Of a stretch of 33,528 bases of DNA, positions 1 through 7,343 are shown piece by piece. Each line of letters opens with the position of its first letter. Positions within the stretch are counted from its first letter, which is position 1. A program made the translations under genes and the position numbers. Origin of the DNA: Halorussus amylolyticus (lineage in GTDB: Archaea > Halobacteriota > Halobacteria > Halobacteriales > Haladaptataceae). A model generated the notes under the pieces. That model worked only from the letters and a program-made list of their open reading frames with translations, made no database searches and was not told the origin of the DNA. The stretch is from positions 1,303 through 34,830 of the forward strand of contig NZ_ML974141.1 in assembly GCF_004143485.2 (NCBI RefSeq), in the 5' to 3' direction.

Positions 1-291
1 CGTCGGGCGCTCGAAGCCGCGGATGCGTGGGCGCGCCTGCCCGACGCACTCGCGGGCGCGGTGCGCGCGGCGGGGTTCTCGCTCTCGGCACCGCCGGTCG
101 CGGCCCCGCCCTACGTCGCGGTCACGAGTCGCGGGCCGGTCCTTCGCGCGACCGTTCCGGCGGGTCGGCTGGTCGTCCTCCTGTGTACGTTCGACGTCGA
201 GCGCGGCGATTCGACTCGGTACGTTCGGGGAGCGACGACGCCCGATTCGGCGGTTCGCGCGACGTTCAAACCGCGACGGGACGCGAGATAA
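1..291 (+). CDS. C-terminal part of an unknown haloarchaeal protein (cut by window edge)
   Basis: The reading frame is open from the first base to a TAA at 289-291, with strongly GC-rich third positions, so I read it as the last 96 residues of a gene that begins outside the window. The piece starts with an Ala-rich helix-like stretch (ALEAADAWARLPDALAG) and continues with likely beta strands (PPYVAVTSRGPVLRATV, then RLVVLLCTFDVERG). I see no catalytic motif, membrane segment or Cys cluster and do not recognise the family. Its last 26 bases overlap the end of the convergent membrane-protein gene. An internal GTG at 61 could give a 76-residue protein, but the frame upstream has the same codon bias, so truncation by the window is more likely. 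Confidence 0.55.
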   Translation, partial: RRALEAADAWARLPDALAGAVRAAGFSLSAPPVAAPPYVAVTSRGPVLRATVPAGRLVVLLCTFDVERGDSTRYVRGATTPDSAVRATFKPRRDAR

Positions 292-1663
292 TCCAGAGCG
301 ACAGCACGGTGTAGCCGACCATCAGTACGGTCAGCGGCGCGTGCGTCCGGCCGATTCGCGAGATTTCGAGTCGCTCGACGACGCCGTGGGCCGCGACCAC
401 CGCGACGACGTGGCCCGCAACGACGAGCAGGACTTGCACCGCCCAGAACACGGAGAGCGGGAGCCACGCGAGGGGCGCGATTTCCGGCCCGCCGACCAGT
501 CCCACGAAGTCGCCGAGTCGCGTGAGGACGAACGCCGCGTTGTGCGCGAGTTCGTAGCCGACCGCGATGGGGAGAACCGTCGGCGCGATTGCGAGGGCCG
601 TCGTCGCTCGCGATTCGGCGCGACGACCGCCCTCGCAATCGCTGGCAATCCGTCGGGTCAGGCGCGCGACGCCGACGAACGCCGCGAGGAAGCCGAGGTA
701 GCCGAGCAGGTAGACGACCACGGAAATCGCGGGACCGACTCCGATGGCGTCCCTGACCGCGAAGACGAGCGTCTGGTACTCGGGGGTGCTGGCGAAGCCG
801 TCGAAGCTGACGGTGTACACCGTCGCGACGACGAACGCCGCGAGCGCGCCGGACGCCACCGGGGTCCGGCAGGCGGCCCACGGCGCGCGAACCGAGAGTT
901 CGAGACCGCGCTCGGTCCGGGTTGGCTCCACCGGCGCGACCCGGCCGAACAGTCGATAGAGGACCGCGAGGAAGTCGGCGCGACGGAGCCACTCCGGGCC
1001 GAAAACAACGGCTCCGAGGACCATCGCGGTCGCGTAGCCCGCGAGCAGAACCGCGGTCGTCGCGGGGCGACTCGGGACCACGGTCAGATTTTCGAGGACG
1101 CCCACGACCACGAGGAAGCCCGCGAGCGCGGGCCAGTCGCCGAGTCGGTCGGGGTAGGACGCGAGCCCGACCCGCCCGCCCTCCAGTCTGGTCAGGCCGT
1201 CGTAGAGGGTTCGCCACGGCGAGAGATGGGGCCACGGGTCGCCGACGAGCGCGGCCACGACCGCGAGGCCCTTCAGCCAGAGCGCCCACACGAACACGGT
1301 CGCGACGTTCTCGGCGGGCGTCTGCGTTCCGAACAGGCCGACGAACAGCGCGCCGACGAACGCGAGCAGGAAGCCGACGCGCGCCACTGTCCGAATCGCG
1401 TCGGCGACCCAGTGAGATACGACGACCGAGCGGGCCGAACCGACCGACTGGGTCGCGCCGACTGACCGACCGGACATCGAGAGGAGGACGGCGGTGAGCG
1501 CCACCGTCGTTCCCGCCCCCGCGTACAGCAGACCGAGCGGAATCGGCGCTTCGAACCGCGTCGTCACGGTGTGGGCGCTGGCGACACCCGAAAGCCCAAG
1601 GAGCGCGACGACCGCGAGGGTCGCGGCGAACGAGCGACCGGCGAGTCTGCGAGACGACGCCAT
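266..1663 (-). CDS. Polytopic membrane protein, possibly of the actinobacterial 'fenitrothion hydrolase'-annotated family
   Basis: The product has 465 residues and about 11-12 hydrophobic segments. The first segment (residues about 11-30, ending in SAHT) could be a cleaved signal sequence. Known-family inference: the early 'APIPLGLLYAGAG' and the later 'DPWPHLSPWRTLYDGL' resemble integral membrane proteins of actinobacteria that databases label fenitrothion hydrolase; I recall this similarity and have not tested it. No metal site or catalytic residue is obvious, so the function is unknown. I chose the ATG at 1663 because the predicted signal-anchor follows it and because a TATA-like GCCTTTTGCC (about 1684-1695, minus strand) lies at the right distance for a leaderless mRNA. 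An in-frame ATG at 1783 would add 40 Pro/Arg-rich residues and is unlikely. Confidence 0.72.
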   Translation of the reverse strand: MASSRRLAGRSFAATLAVVALLGLSGVASAHTVTTRFEAPIPLGLLYAGAGTTVALTAVLLSMSGRSVGATQSVGSARSVVVSHWVADAIRTVARVGFLLAFVGALFVGLFGTQTPAENVATVFVWALWLKGLAVVAALVGDPWPHLSPWRTLYDGLTRLEGGRVGLASYPDRLGDWPALAGFLVVVGVLENLTVVPSRPATTAVLLAGYATAMVLGAVVFGPEWLRRADFLAVLYRLFGRVAPVEPTRTERGLELSVRAPWAACRTPVASGALAAFVVATVYTVSFDGFASTPEYQTLVFAVRDAIGVGPAISVVVYLLGYLGFLAAFVGVARLTRRIASDCEGGRRAESRATTALAIAPTVLPIAVGYELAHNAAFVLTRLGDFVGLVGGPEIAPLAWLPLSVFWAVQVLLVVAGHVVAVVAAHGVVERLEISRIGRTHAPLTVLMVGYTVLSLWIISRPVAV

Positions 1664-1775
1664 GTTCGACTCTCGCCGCCCGGCGGCAAAAGGCGCGTCG
1701 GTGTCGGTCCGCGAGTGCGCCCGCACCGCGGGCGCACTCGCGGGCGGAGGCCAGCCACCCGTGAATCCGCCCTCG

Positions 1776-1798
1776 AAAAACACCGGAAACGCCGGTGT
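1776..1798 (-). terminator. Stem-loop with T-run after the zinc-ribbon gene
   Basis: On the minus strand a 7-bp stem (ACACCGG pairing with CCGGTGT, 5-nt loop) is followed at once by five T residues (1776-1780). It lies 19 nt past the zinc-ribbon stop codon and before the membrane-protein promoter. The layout fits an archaeal T-run terminator. Termination itself is inferred. Confidence 0.5.
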
Positions 1799-1804
1799 CG
1801 GCTT

Positions 1805-1836
1805 CGGACCCGCGGCTCAGTTGAGCCGCGGGTCCG
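1805..1836. repeat. Perfect inverted repeat (15-bp arms, 2-nt spacer) across the zinc-ribbon stop codon
   Basis: Bases 1805-1819 are the exact reverse complement of 1822-1836, leaving only GT between them. The minus-strand stop codon of the zinc-ribbon gene (1817-1819) is the last triplet of the left arm. The palindrome could shape the 3' end of the mRNA together with the T-run hairpin just downstream. A protein-binding role is equally possible. Confidence 0.6.
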
Positions 1837-1957
1837 GAGCCGCTATCTCGGTGCCACACCGGGGACAGACGTACCTCGACCCGCCCTCGACCGCGAACTT
1901 CCGGGTCGGGCCGACGTACCAGCAGTTCGGACACCGGCGGACGGGAAGTTTGAGCAT
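1817..1957 (-). CDS. Small zinc-ribbon protein, 46 residues
   Basis: This short frame begins MLKLPVRRCPNCWYVG and ends with CPRCGTEIAAPDPRLN. The four cysteines form a CPxC...CPxC pair (residues 9, 12, 31 and 34), the usual zinc knuckle layout of the many very small zinc-finger proteins in haloarchaea. Eighteen residues separate the two pairs, and the basic stretch GPTRKFAVEGG lies between them. The ATG at 1957 is supported by a TATA-like GCCTTTCATG at 1981-1990 (minus strand), placed for a leaderless mRNA. The gene has its own hairpin upstream (end of the ABC transporter unit) and another downstream, so it looks like a separate transcription unit. Its partner (RNA, DNA or protein) cannot be told from sequence. 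Confidence 0.72.
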   Translation of the reverse strand: MLKLPVRRCPNCWYVGPTRKFAVEGGSRYVCPRCGTEIAAPDPRLN

Positions 1958-1980
1958 CCGGTCGCTCAGACACCGCGCGC

Positions 1981-1990
1981 CATGAAAGGC
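1981..1990 (-). promoter_or_regulatory. TATA-like box of the zinc-ribbon gene
   Basis: The minus strand reads GCCTTTCATG, centred about 28 nt before the ATG at 1957. The distance fits a leaderless transcript. The match to the haloarchaeal TTTATA-type box is only partial. Confidence 0.35.
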
Positions 1991-2002
1991 CTTCCCCCGA
2001 AA

Positions 2003-2023
2003 GACACCGGAAACGGTGGTGTC
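2003..2023 (-). terminator. Stem-loop after the ABC transporter gene
   Basis: GACACC (2003-2008) pairs with GGTGTC (2018-2023), and an alternative stem CACCG/CGGTG is nested inside. On the minus strand it is followed by TCTTTC. It begins 31 nt past the ABC transporter stop. Its sequence closely resembles the hairpin at 1776-1798 (shared core ACACCGGAAACG), so the two probably do the same job. Confidence 0.42.
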
Positions 2024-2053
2024 GGTCGCTGTGCGCTCGGTGCACTTCTTCGC

Positions 2054-3985
2054 TCACGGCGCGAACTCGAACTCGCCGTCCTCGCCCGCCGGTTCGGACT
2101 CGACCGTCGCGCCCCTGTCGGCGACTCGCGCGAGGAACTCCGGCGGGAGGTCGTCCACGTCGCCGACGTGGACCCGCCAGAGGTTCGCGTACAGGCCCTC
2201 GCGCGCGAGGAGTTGGTCGTGGGTGCCCCGCTCGGCGACCCGTCCCTCGTCGAGGACCACGATTTGGTCGGCGTCACGAACCGTCGAGAGTCGGTGGGCG
2301 ATGGCGAACGTGGTCCGGTCGGCCGCGAGCGCGCCGAGGCTCCGCTGGATGAGCGCCTCGGTTTCGGCATCGACGTGGCTCGTCGCCTCGTCGAACACGA
2401 GGATGTCGGGGTCCTTGAGAACCGCCCGCGCGATGGCAATGCGCTGGCGCTGGCCGCCCGAGAGTTTGACGCCGCGCTCGCCGACCTCGGTGTCGTAGCC
2501 CTCCGGGAGATTCTGGACGAACTCGTGGGCTTCGGCGGCTTTCGCGGCCGCTTCGATTTCCCCGCTGTCGGCATTGAAGCTCCCGTAGGCGATGTTCTCG
2601 GCGACGGTGCCGTCGAACAGGAACGGCTCTTGGCTCACGTACCCTACGGTGCGACGGAGGCTCTGCGCGCTCACGTCCCGAACGTCGGTGCCGTCGATGC
2701 GAATCGCGCCCTCGTCGGGGTCGTAGAGCCTGAGCAGGAGCTTGAGGAGGGTGGACTTCCCTGCACCGGTCGGGCCGACGACGCCCACCGTCGAACCGCC
2801 CGGTACGTCGATGTCCACGTCCGAGATGGTCGGTTCGTCGGCGTCGGCGTCGTCGTAGCCGAAGGTCACGCCGTCGAACTCGACGGCCCCCTCGGTCACG
2901 GTGAGGTCGGGCGCGTCGTCGCGCTCTGAGAGGACGGTCTCCTCGTTCAGCAGGTCGTAGACGCGGGCGCTCGACGCTTCGGCGCGCTGGTAGCCGTTGA
3001 TAATCTGGCCGAACTGGGCGATGGGCCAGATGAACTGCTGGGTGTAGATGACGAAGGTGACGAACTCGCCGGGCGTGAGCGACCCAGAGAGGAACAGCGG
3101 CGGGCCGACCAGCACCCAGTACCCCCCGACCGCGAAGGTGAGCGCGAACCCCAGTCCCGAGACGACAGAGAGCGTCGGGAAGAACGTGATTCGGGTGCGA
3201 ATCGCGTCCCAGTTGGCGTCGAAGTACTCCCGGGAGGCGTCGGCGAATCGCTCGGCCTCGAACCGCTCGGTGCTCTCGGTCAGGATGGTCTCCATCCCGC
3301 CGAGGTTGTTTTCGAGGCGGGTGTTGAGCGCGCCGACGCTGGCGCGCATTCTGGCGTACTTCGGCTGGACGATGCCGACGAACCGATAGGTGAACAGCGC
3401 CAGCACCGGCACCGGGACGAGCGCGATGAGCGCCAACTGGGGGTTCAGCGCGACCATAATCGCGCCGATGCCCGCCACGACGACGAGGATGCGGAGCGCC
3501 GCGCTCACGCCGTCGTTCAAAAAGGATTCGAGCTGATTCACGTCGTTGCTCAGTACGCTCATGAGTTCGCCGGTCCGGCGCTCCTCGAAGAAGGCCATGT
3601 CGAGCGACTGGACTCGGTCGTAGGCCGCGGTTCGGAGCGCGTGCTGGACGTTCTGCGCGAAGGCGTTCCACCCCCAACTCTGGAGCCACGAGACGGCTCC
3701 GCCGAGAACCGTCGCGCCGACCAGAATCCCTATCGAGAAGAGGAGTTGGTCGGTCGTCCCGGTCGGAATCCACTCGCCGGGCACGAGCGGGAGCCGGTAC
3801 GGTCCCGCGCCGAGAAACACCGCGTCTATCGTCACCCCGACCACGAGCGCCGGAAGCAGTCCGAGCAGCCGAGAGACGATAGTTCCCACGACTCCGACGG
3901 CCCCGTATCGGGCGTTCGGGCGTCCGAATTCGGTGTAGAGACGCCACATCGGGCGGTCGGCGGGCGAGTCGTCGGTTGCGTCCAT
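2054..3985 (-). CDS. ABC exporter half-transporter: fused permease and ATPase (MsbA/LmrA type)
   Basis: The 643-residue protein carries an N-terminal transmembrane domain of about six helices (residues about 30-330), including the ERRTGELMSVLSNDV coupling region typical of exporters. An ATPase domain follows (about 365-600) with Walker A GPTGAGKST (404-412), Q-loop Q452, signature LSGGQRQR (508-515), Walker B ILVFDEATS (528-536) and switch His564. All catalytic residues are intact and the length is normal, so it should act as a homodimer, or as a heterodimer with a partner elsewhere. The substrate cannot be inferred. The ATG at 3985 is preferred over an in-frame ATG 59 codons upstream because the upstream part is not protein-like and a TATA-like ACATAACGA sits at 4007-4015. 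No other transporter gene lies beside it. Confidence 0.93.
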   Translation of the reverse strand: MDATDDSPADRPMWRLYTEFGRPNARYGAVGVVGTIVSRLLGLLPALVVGVTIDAVFLGAGPYRLPLVPGEWIPTGTTDQLLFSIGILVGATVLGGAVSWLQSWGWNAFAQNVQHALRTAAYDRVQSLDMAFFEERRTGELMSVLSNDVNQLESFLNDGVSAALRILVVVAGIGAIMVALNPQLALIALVPVPVLALFTYRFVGIVQPKYARMRASVGALNTRLENNLGGMETILTESTERFEAERFADASREYFDANWDAIRTRITFFPTLSVVSGLGFALTFAVGGYWVLVGPPLFLSGSLTPGEFVTFVIYTQQFIWPIAQFGQIINGYQRAEASSARVYDLLNEETVLSERDDAPDLTVTEGAVEFDGVTFGYDDADADEPTISDVDIDVPGGSTVGVVGPTGAGKSTLLKLLLRLYDPDEGAIRIDGTDVRDVSAQSLRRTVGYVSQEPFLFDGTVAENIAYGSFNADSGEIEAAAKAAEAHEFVQNLPEGYDTEVGERGVKLSGGQRQRIAIARAVLKDPDILVFDEATSHVDAETEALIQRSLGALAADRTTFAIAHRLSTVRDADQIVVLDEGRVAERGTHDQLLAREGLYANLWRVHVGDVDDLPPEFLARVADRGATVESEPAGEDGEFEFAP

Positions 3986-4006
3986 CGGTGGTGGTAAGCG
4001 GTCAGT

Positions 4007-4015
4007 CGTTATGTG
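4007..4015 (-). promoter_or_regulatory. TATA-like box of the ABC exporter gene
   Basis: The minus strand reads ACATAACGA about 26 nt before the chosen ATG at 3985, as expected for a leaderless transcript. It lies in the 439-bp gap 3986-4424 shared with the divergent FAD oxidoreductase gene. That gap also holds structured element copy A and no convincing gene. Confidence 0.4.
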
Positions 4016-4170
4016 TCGTTCGTCGGGAACGCTACCCGAATCGCCCGGTGAATCGTCTGCCGAGAAACGGCCGGTGACACAACCCACCGAAAATAGACAG
4101 TGACGCAAACCACCGCGAACCGCCCGACAACACAGTTCACCGGAACGCGCTCGGTGTATCATTCTCGGGG

Positions 4171-4297
4171 GTGGGAATGAAAGGGGCCGCCCGGTCGCGC
4201 TTGCCTTGGTCGTCTCTGCGGGCCAGTATTTCCGTGCGGGTGTTGCTGAGAGCGCGGAAATATCCCGCAGAGCGACCGCGACCGGGCGGGGGCTTTC
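4171..4297. ncRNA. Structured repeated element, copy A (candidate RNA, strand undecided)
   Basis: The plus strand begins GTGGGAATGAAAG and ends CTTTC. Three nested helices can be drawn. P1 pairs 4187-4199 with 4277-4289 (13 perfect pairs) and is capped outside by GAAAG (4179-4183) with CTTTC (4293-4297). P2 pairs TCTGCGGG (4215-4222) with CCCGCAGA (4264-4271). P3 pairs 4227-4237 with 4252-4262 (11 pairs, one T-G wobble). The apical loop 4238-4251 reads GGGTGTTGCTGAGA. A second copy at 30333-30461 keeps this fold with changed stem sequences and an almost identical loop, which argues for selection on structure. A small hairpin (ATTCTC/GGGAAT) may precede it from about 4161. The element lies between divergent genes. 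It could be a non-coding RNA or the hairpin of a miniature mobile element. Confidence 0.6.
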
Positions 4298-4390
4298 GAA
4301 GTCCGATTTACTGAGTTTATGCGATTTCTAACGTAAGTGAACAGCAAGTCGTCTCGCCATCCCCAAACCGGCAGAACCGAGCGCGGACCC

Positions 4391-4400
4391 AGTACTTACG
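4391..4400 (+). promoter_or_regulatory. TATA-like box of the FAD oxidoreductase gene
   Basis: AGTACTTACG is centred about 29 nt before the ATG at 4425, the spacing expected for a leaderless transcript. It resembles the inferred box before the E1 alpha gene (TAC-TTATG core when read on the plus strand at 30273-30280). Confidence 0.4.
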
Positions 4401-4424
4401 TCGCTCGCGGACCACTTCCGAGGT

Positions 4425-4979
4425 ATGCCCACAGTAGCAATCGTCGGCGGCGGCCCCGCTGGACTCAGTACCGCCCTGTTCACCGCGAAGAACGACCTCG
4501 ATACGGTCGTGTTCGACACCGACGAGACGTGGATGCACAAGGCGAGACTGTACAATTACCTCGGCATCGACGAAATCGACGGAAGCGAGTTCGTCGAGAA
4601 GGCCCGCTCGCAGGTCGAGCGCTTCGACGGCGACCTTCGGGTCGGCGAGGAGGTCACGGGCGTCGAGCAAGACGGCGACGGTTTCGCGCTCACCACGGAC
4701 GACGGCGAGTACGACGCCGAGTACGTGGTGTTCGCCACCGGGACCGACACCGACCTCGCCGAATCGCTCGACTGCGCCACGACCGACGAGGGTCTCGTGG
4801 ACGTGAATCTCCAGATGCAGACGAGCGTCGAGAACGCCTACGCCGTCGGGTCGATGATTCGCAATCAGACCTGGGAGGCCATCATCTCGGCGGGCGACGG
4901 CGGTGCGGCCGCGCTCGACATCCTGAGCACCGAAGCGGGCGAACCGGTCCACGACTTCGACACGCCCGACAGCGAGTAG
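4425..4979 (+). CDS. Small single-domain FAD-dependent oxidoreductase (thioredoxin reductase-like)
   Basis: The 184-residue protein opens with a dinucleotide-binding fingerprint (VAIVGGGPAGLS, residues about 4-15) followed by an acidic strand end (VVFDTDE). It also has the ATG motif (YVVFATGTDTD) and the C-terminal NAYAVGSM motif that contacts the flavin in thioredoxin reductase-like proteins. It is about 120 residues shorter than a true thioredoxin reductase: the NAD(P)H domain is missing and there is no CxxC redox pair. It therefore looks like the FAD fold alone and may need another electron donor, or it may bind flavin without reductase activity. This shortened type is, to my knowledge, common in haloarchaea, often annotated as FAD-dependent or NAD(P)/FAD-dependent oxidoreductase. 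It stands alone downstream of element copy A. Confidence 0.85.
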   Translation: MPTVAIVGGGPAGLSTALFTAKNDLDTVVFDTDETWMHKARLYNYLGIDEIDGSEFVEKARSQVERFDGDLRVGEEVTGVEQDGDGFALTTDDGEYDAEYVVFATGTDTDLAESLDCATTDEGLVDVNLQMQTSVENAYAVGSMIRNQTWEAIISAGDGGAAALDILSTEAGEPVHDFDTPDSE

Positions 4980-5079
4980 GCAGTCCTCCTTACGCCCCGT
5001 ATCTTCCGCGCTCCGATTCTCACACCTCCGATTCCCTCTGTCCCGCCGTTCACACATCACGAACGGATTCGACCGAATC

Positions 5080-6420
5080 TCAGACGGTCGTTCGAATCAG
5101 GTCGCCGACCTCCGCCGTAGTCGGCGGCGTGGCCCGAGCTATCGAGTCCACGAGAACGTACTGACCGAGTTCGCGAGTGAGCCACTCGACCGAGATGTCG
5201 TCGTCTGTGTCGTGGCGTTCGAGTCGGTCGTCGGCGTACTCGATACCGGCCGCGGCGTCCGCGAGAATGTGTCGGCCGAGGTTCGGATTCGACCCCGACT
5301 CGACCGCCGCTTCGACCGACTGAATCGCGCCGTTCCGAAGGTCTCGAACGTCGCCCGCGCTCTCGACGGTCACGTAGTCGCCGTCCTCGGCGCGCTCGCG
5401 GAGCGATTCGAACGCCCGAATGCGGACCAGCGTCTCGTGGACGGAGCGGACGGCACTCGCGTACTGACCCGTCTCGCGCTCTCCTTCGACTCCGTGGGCG
5501 TAGTCGATGGGGTGGAGGAGGTCGCTCAGCGCCGAAGCGACCGGCGTGTCCTCGATGTCGCGGTCCACGAGCGACGACGCGCCTCCGGAGTGGTCGTGAG
5601 GGACGGCCTCGCGCCGGTCGTCGAGTAGTCCCGAGAGCGACTTCACGGCGGTTTCAAGCCCGTTTCGAACGTCTCGCGTCTCGTCGAGCGACGACTCGTA
5701 TCGGTCGAAGAGGTATCCGGCGTCGTCGAGCGCGGCGCGCGCGTGTTCGACTTGCCCCGCGAACTCACCAATCGTCACCGGGTTCTCGGGTTCGTTGTCG
5801 CTCCGTCTGACACCGCTTTGGACCTGTCGAACTGCGGACGCCACCAATTCCTCGATTCGCGCGTGGGCTACCACCGCGCGAATCGAGTCGTCGCCGACGT
5901 AGCGCCACCGGCCGCGGAACGTCTCGACGCCGTTTCGGACCTCGGACGCAATCTCTCGCACGTCCCCGCTCGTGAGGCCGCTGTCGATGGTCTTCCACCC
6001 CGCCGCGACCGCTCGGGCGGACTCGCGCGCCCCTCGAATCTCGGCCGCCGATTCGACGCCTGTCTCCGCACGTTCCGCCCGTTCGAGGTGTTCGTTCGCT
6101 TGCTCGTGCATGGACGTGAGTTCCGCCCGAATCGCACCGTTTGGAATCTCGTCGGCGTCGAACGGCGCGGGAACCGATTCGAGGTCGTCCCGAGCGCGGG
6201 CCGCCGTCGCGTCGAGGTGCGACTGCTCGATGCGAACCGGGAACCGCTCGGACACGGTCGGAACGTCGCCCGAAATCGCATCGCGAAGGTCGTCACCGTC
6301 GATTTCCGGCGGGTCGTCCTCGAAGAAGTCGCTTCCGAAGCCGCCACATCCGGCGAGGGTCGCGCTCCCCGCGAGCGCCAAAAAGCCGCGCCGGGTGGCG
6401 GCCGACCTGTCACGCGTCAT
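5080..6420 (-). CDS. Tat-exported lipoprotein, mostly alpha-helical, function unknown
   Basis: The 446-residue protein begins with a twin-arginine signal (R10-R11-GFLALAGSA) ending in a lipobox LAGC with Cys25, so the mature protein should be lipid-anchored outside the membrane. The rest is hydrophilic and rich in Ala, Glu, Arg and Asp with long helix-forming stretches (for example HEQANEHLERAERAETG and SAVRQVQSG), suggesting a helical bundle. It has no Cys beyond the lipobox and no enzyme motif I recognise. The ATG at 6420 overlaps the stop codon of the preceding lipoprotein gene (ATGA arrangement), which points to translational coupling and a joint role at the cell surface. A longer in-frame start would destroy the signal peptide and is not plausible. 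Confidence 0.75.
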   Translation of the reverse strand: MTRDRSAATRRGFLALAGSATLAGCGGFGSDFFEDDPPEIDGDDLRDAISGDVPTVSERFPVRIEQSHLDATAARARDDLESVPAPFDADEIPNGAIRAELTSMHEQANEHLERAERAETGVESAAEIRGARESARAVAAGWKTIDSGLTSGDVREIASEVRNGVETFRGRWRYVGDDSIRAVVAHARIEELVASAVRQVQSGVRRSDNEPENPVTIGEFAGQVEHARAALDDAGYLFDRYESSLDETRDVRNGLETAVKSLSGLLDDRREAVPHDHSGGASSLVDRDIEDTPVASALSDLLHPIDYAHGVEGERETGQYASAVRSVHETLVRIRAFESLRERAEDGDYVTVESAGDVRDLRNGAIQSVEAAVESGSNPNLGRHILADAAAGIEYADDRLERHDTDDDISVEWLTRELGQYVLVDSIARATPPTTAEVGDLIRTTV

Positions 6421-7166
6421 CGACCGTCCTCCGTGGTTTCGGTGGTGTTTGCGGTCCCGCTGGTCTCTGCCGTCTCGGTCGTGCTGGTCGCGGATTTCGG
6501 GCCGAGGTCGGGCGCTTCGGTCGTGGCCCTCTCCTCGCGGGGGCGCTCGCGCCGACAGCCGCTGCTGCTCCACCCCGACCCGTGGCTGTTGACGTGCTCG
6601 GGGTCGATTCGTTCGGGAATGCGAATGAGGGTCGAAACCGACACTCTGGCGTCCGCGTCGCACGACACGTCGGCATCGCGGTATCCGCCACCGTACTGTG
6701 TGTCGATATCGGTGTCGGACCACGTCACCGAACAGAGTTCGAGGGTCTGACACTCGCCGACCGGGCGAGTTTCGACGTAGAGCGTCTCGGCGTCGAAGTC
6801 GGTGTTCGCCACGAACTTGCGGGCTTCGTCCGCACCATCGACGTCGCCGAACCACACGCGGGCGGCTTCGCCCTCCGTCGCGACGAATCCGCTCCGGCGT
6901 CCGCTCTCCGGGCGCGTTTCGGGCGGTGATTCGGCCGTCGTCTCGTCGTTCGAGTCGTCTTCGTCGGTGGGAAGTACGACGGGTGATTCCTCGCCGGAGT
7001 CTCGGAGCATACGGTGGTCGGGAACCGGTCCGTCGTTCGGTCGATTCGAATTCGTCGCCGTTGCCGACGATGAAGACGACTGCTCTATCGACTCTCCGCA
7101 CCCTGCCATCGCCGTCAGGAGGCCGACGGTGCCGTGGAGGAGGCGTCTGCGAGTGGTAGGGACCAT
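6417..7166 (-). CDS. Tat lipoprotein with acidic linker and C-terminal beta-rich domain
   Basis: The 249-residue protein has an N-terminal RRR, a short hydrophobic stretch and a lipobox AMAGC with Cys23. A Ser/Thr/Asp/Glu-rich linker (residues about 26-90) of the type seen on haloarchaeal surface proteins follows. A domain (about 95-200) then contains FVANTDFDAETLYVETRPVG, four Cys and STLIRIPERIDPE, and the tail is again Thr/Glu-rich. The pattern FVxxTDF...LYV...STLxR recurs in the broken lipoprotein gene at 9636, so I infer one family. The start at ATG 7166 puts the Tat motif near the N-terminus; an in-frame ATG at 7232 would place 22 extra residues before it. It precedes the larger lipoprotein gene with a 4-bp overlap. 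No function is known to me. Confidence 0.7.
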   Translation of the reverse strand: MVPTTRRRLLHGTVGLLTAMAGCGESIEQSSSSSATATNSNRPNDGPVPDHRMLRDSGEESPVVLPTDEDDSNDETTAESPPETRPESGRRSGFVATEGEAARVWFGDVDGADEARKFVANTDFDAETLYVETRPVGECQTLELCSVTWSDTDIDTQYGGGYRDADVSCDADARVSVSTLIRIPERIDPEHVNSHGSGWSSSGCRRERPREERATTEAPDLGPKSATSTTETAETSGTANTTETTEDGR

Positions 7167-7239
7167 GTTATTTGTCGTTCGGTGACAGAATATGAAGCTC
7201 CCGAATTCGACCGGTTTCGTGGTTACCGACATAGCGAAT

Positions 7240-7259
7240 TATTTGAATTATTTCAAATA
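7240..7259. promoter_or_regulatory. AT-only inverted repeat, candidate operator
   Basis: TATTTGAA and TTCAAATA form 8-bp arms around a TTAT spacer. The site lies in the AT-rich gap 7167-7343 between two divergent promoters. That stretch stands out sharply from the surrounding GC-rich DNA. Binding by a regulator is inferred from symmetry only. Confidence 0.4.
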
Positions 7260-7308
7260 TATGTAAATTTAGACATCGAAATTAAATATTGACTATTCGC
7301 ATACATAA

Positions 7309-7318
7309 ATTTATAATG
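7309..7318 (+). promoter_or_regulatory. TATA box of the secreted Cys-containing protein gene
   Basis: ATTTATAATG matches the TTTATA-type haloarchaeal box and lies about 30 nt before the ATG at 7344, giving a leaderless or nearly leaderless mRNA. It is one of the best TATA matches in the window. Confidence 0.55.
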
Positions 7319-7343
7319 GTGTAGTATTTCTATTTTCATTGCA

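Noticed and set aside
23-1465. A 480-codon plus-strand frame at the left end.
   Set aside because: Its translation is Arg/Asp/Glu-rich without hydrophobic pattern, while the opposite strand encodes a coherent polytopic membrane protein.
1805-1836. The 15-bp-arm palindrome as an insertion-sequence terminal repeat.
   Set aside because: The arms are only 2 nt apart and include the stop codon of a small gene; no transposase or target duplication is present.
4171-4190. CRISPR repeat at element copies A and B because of the TGAAAG end.
   Set aside because: Each element occurs singly, with no repeat-spacer array and no cas genes in the window; only a short resemblance remains, reported as a separate observation.
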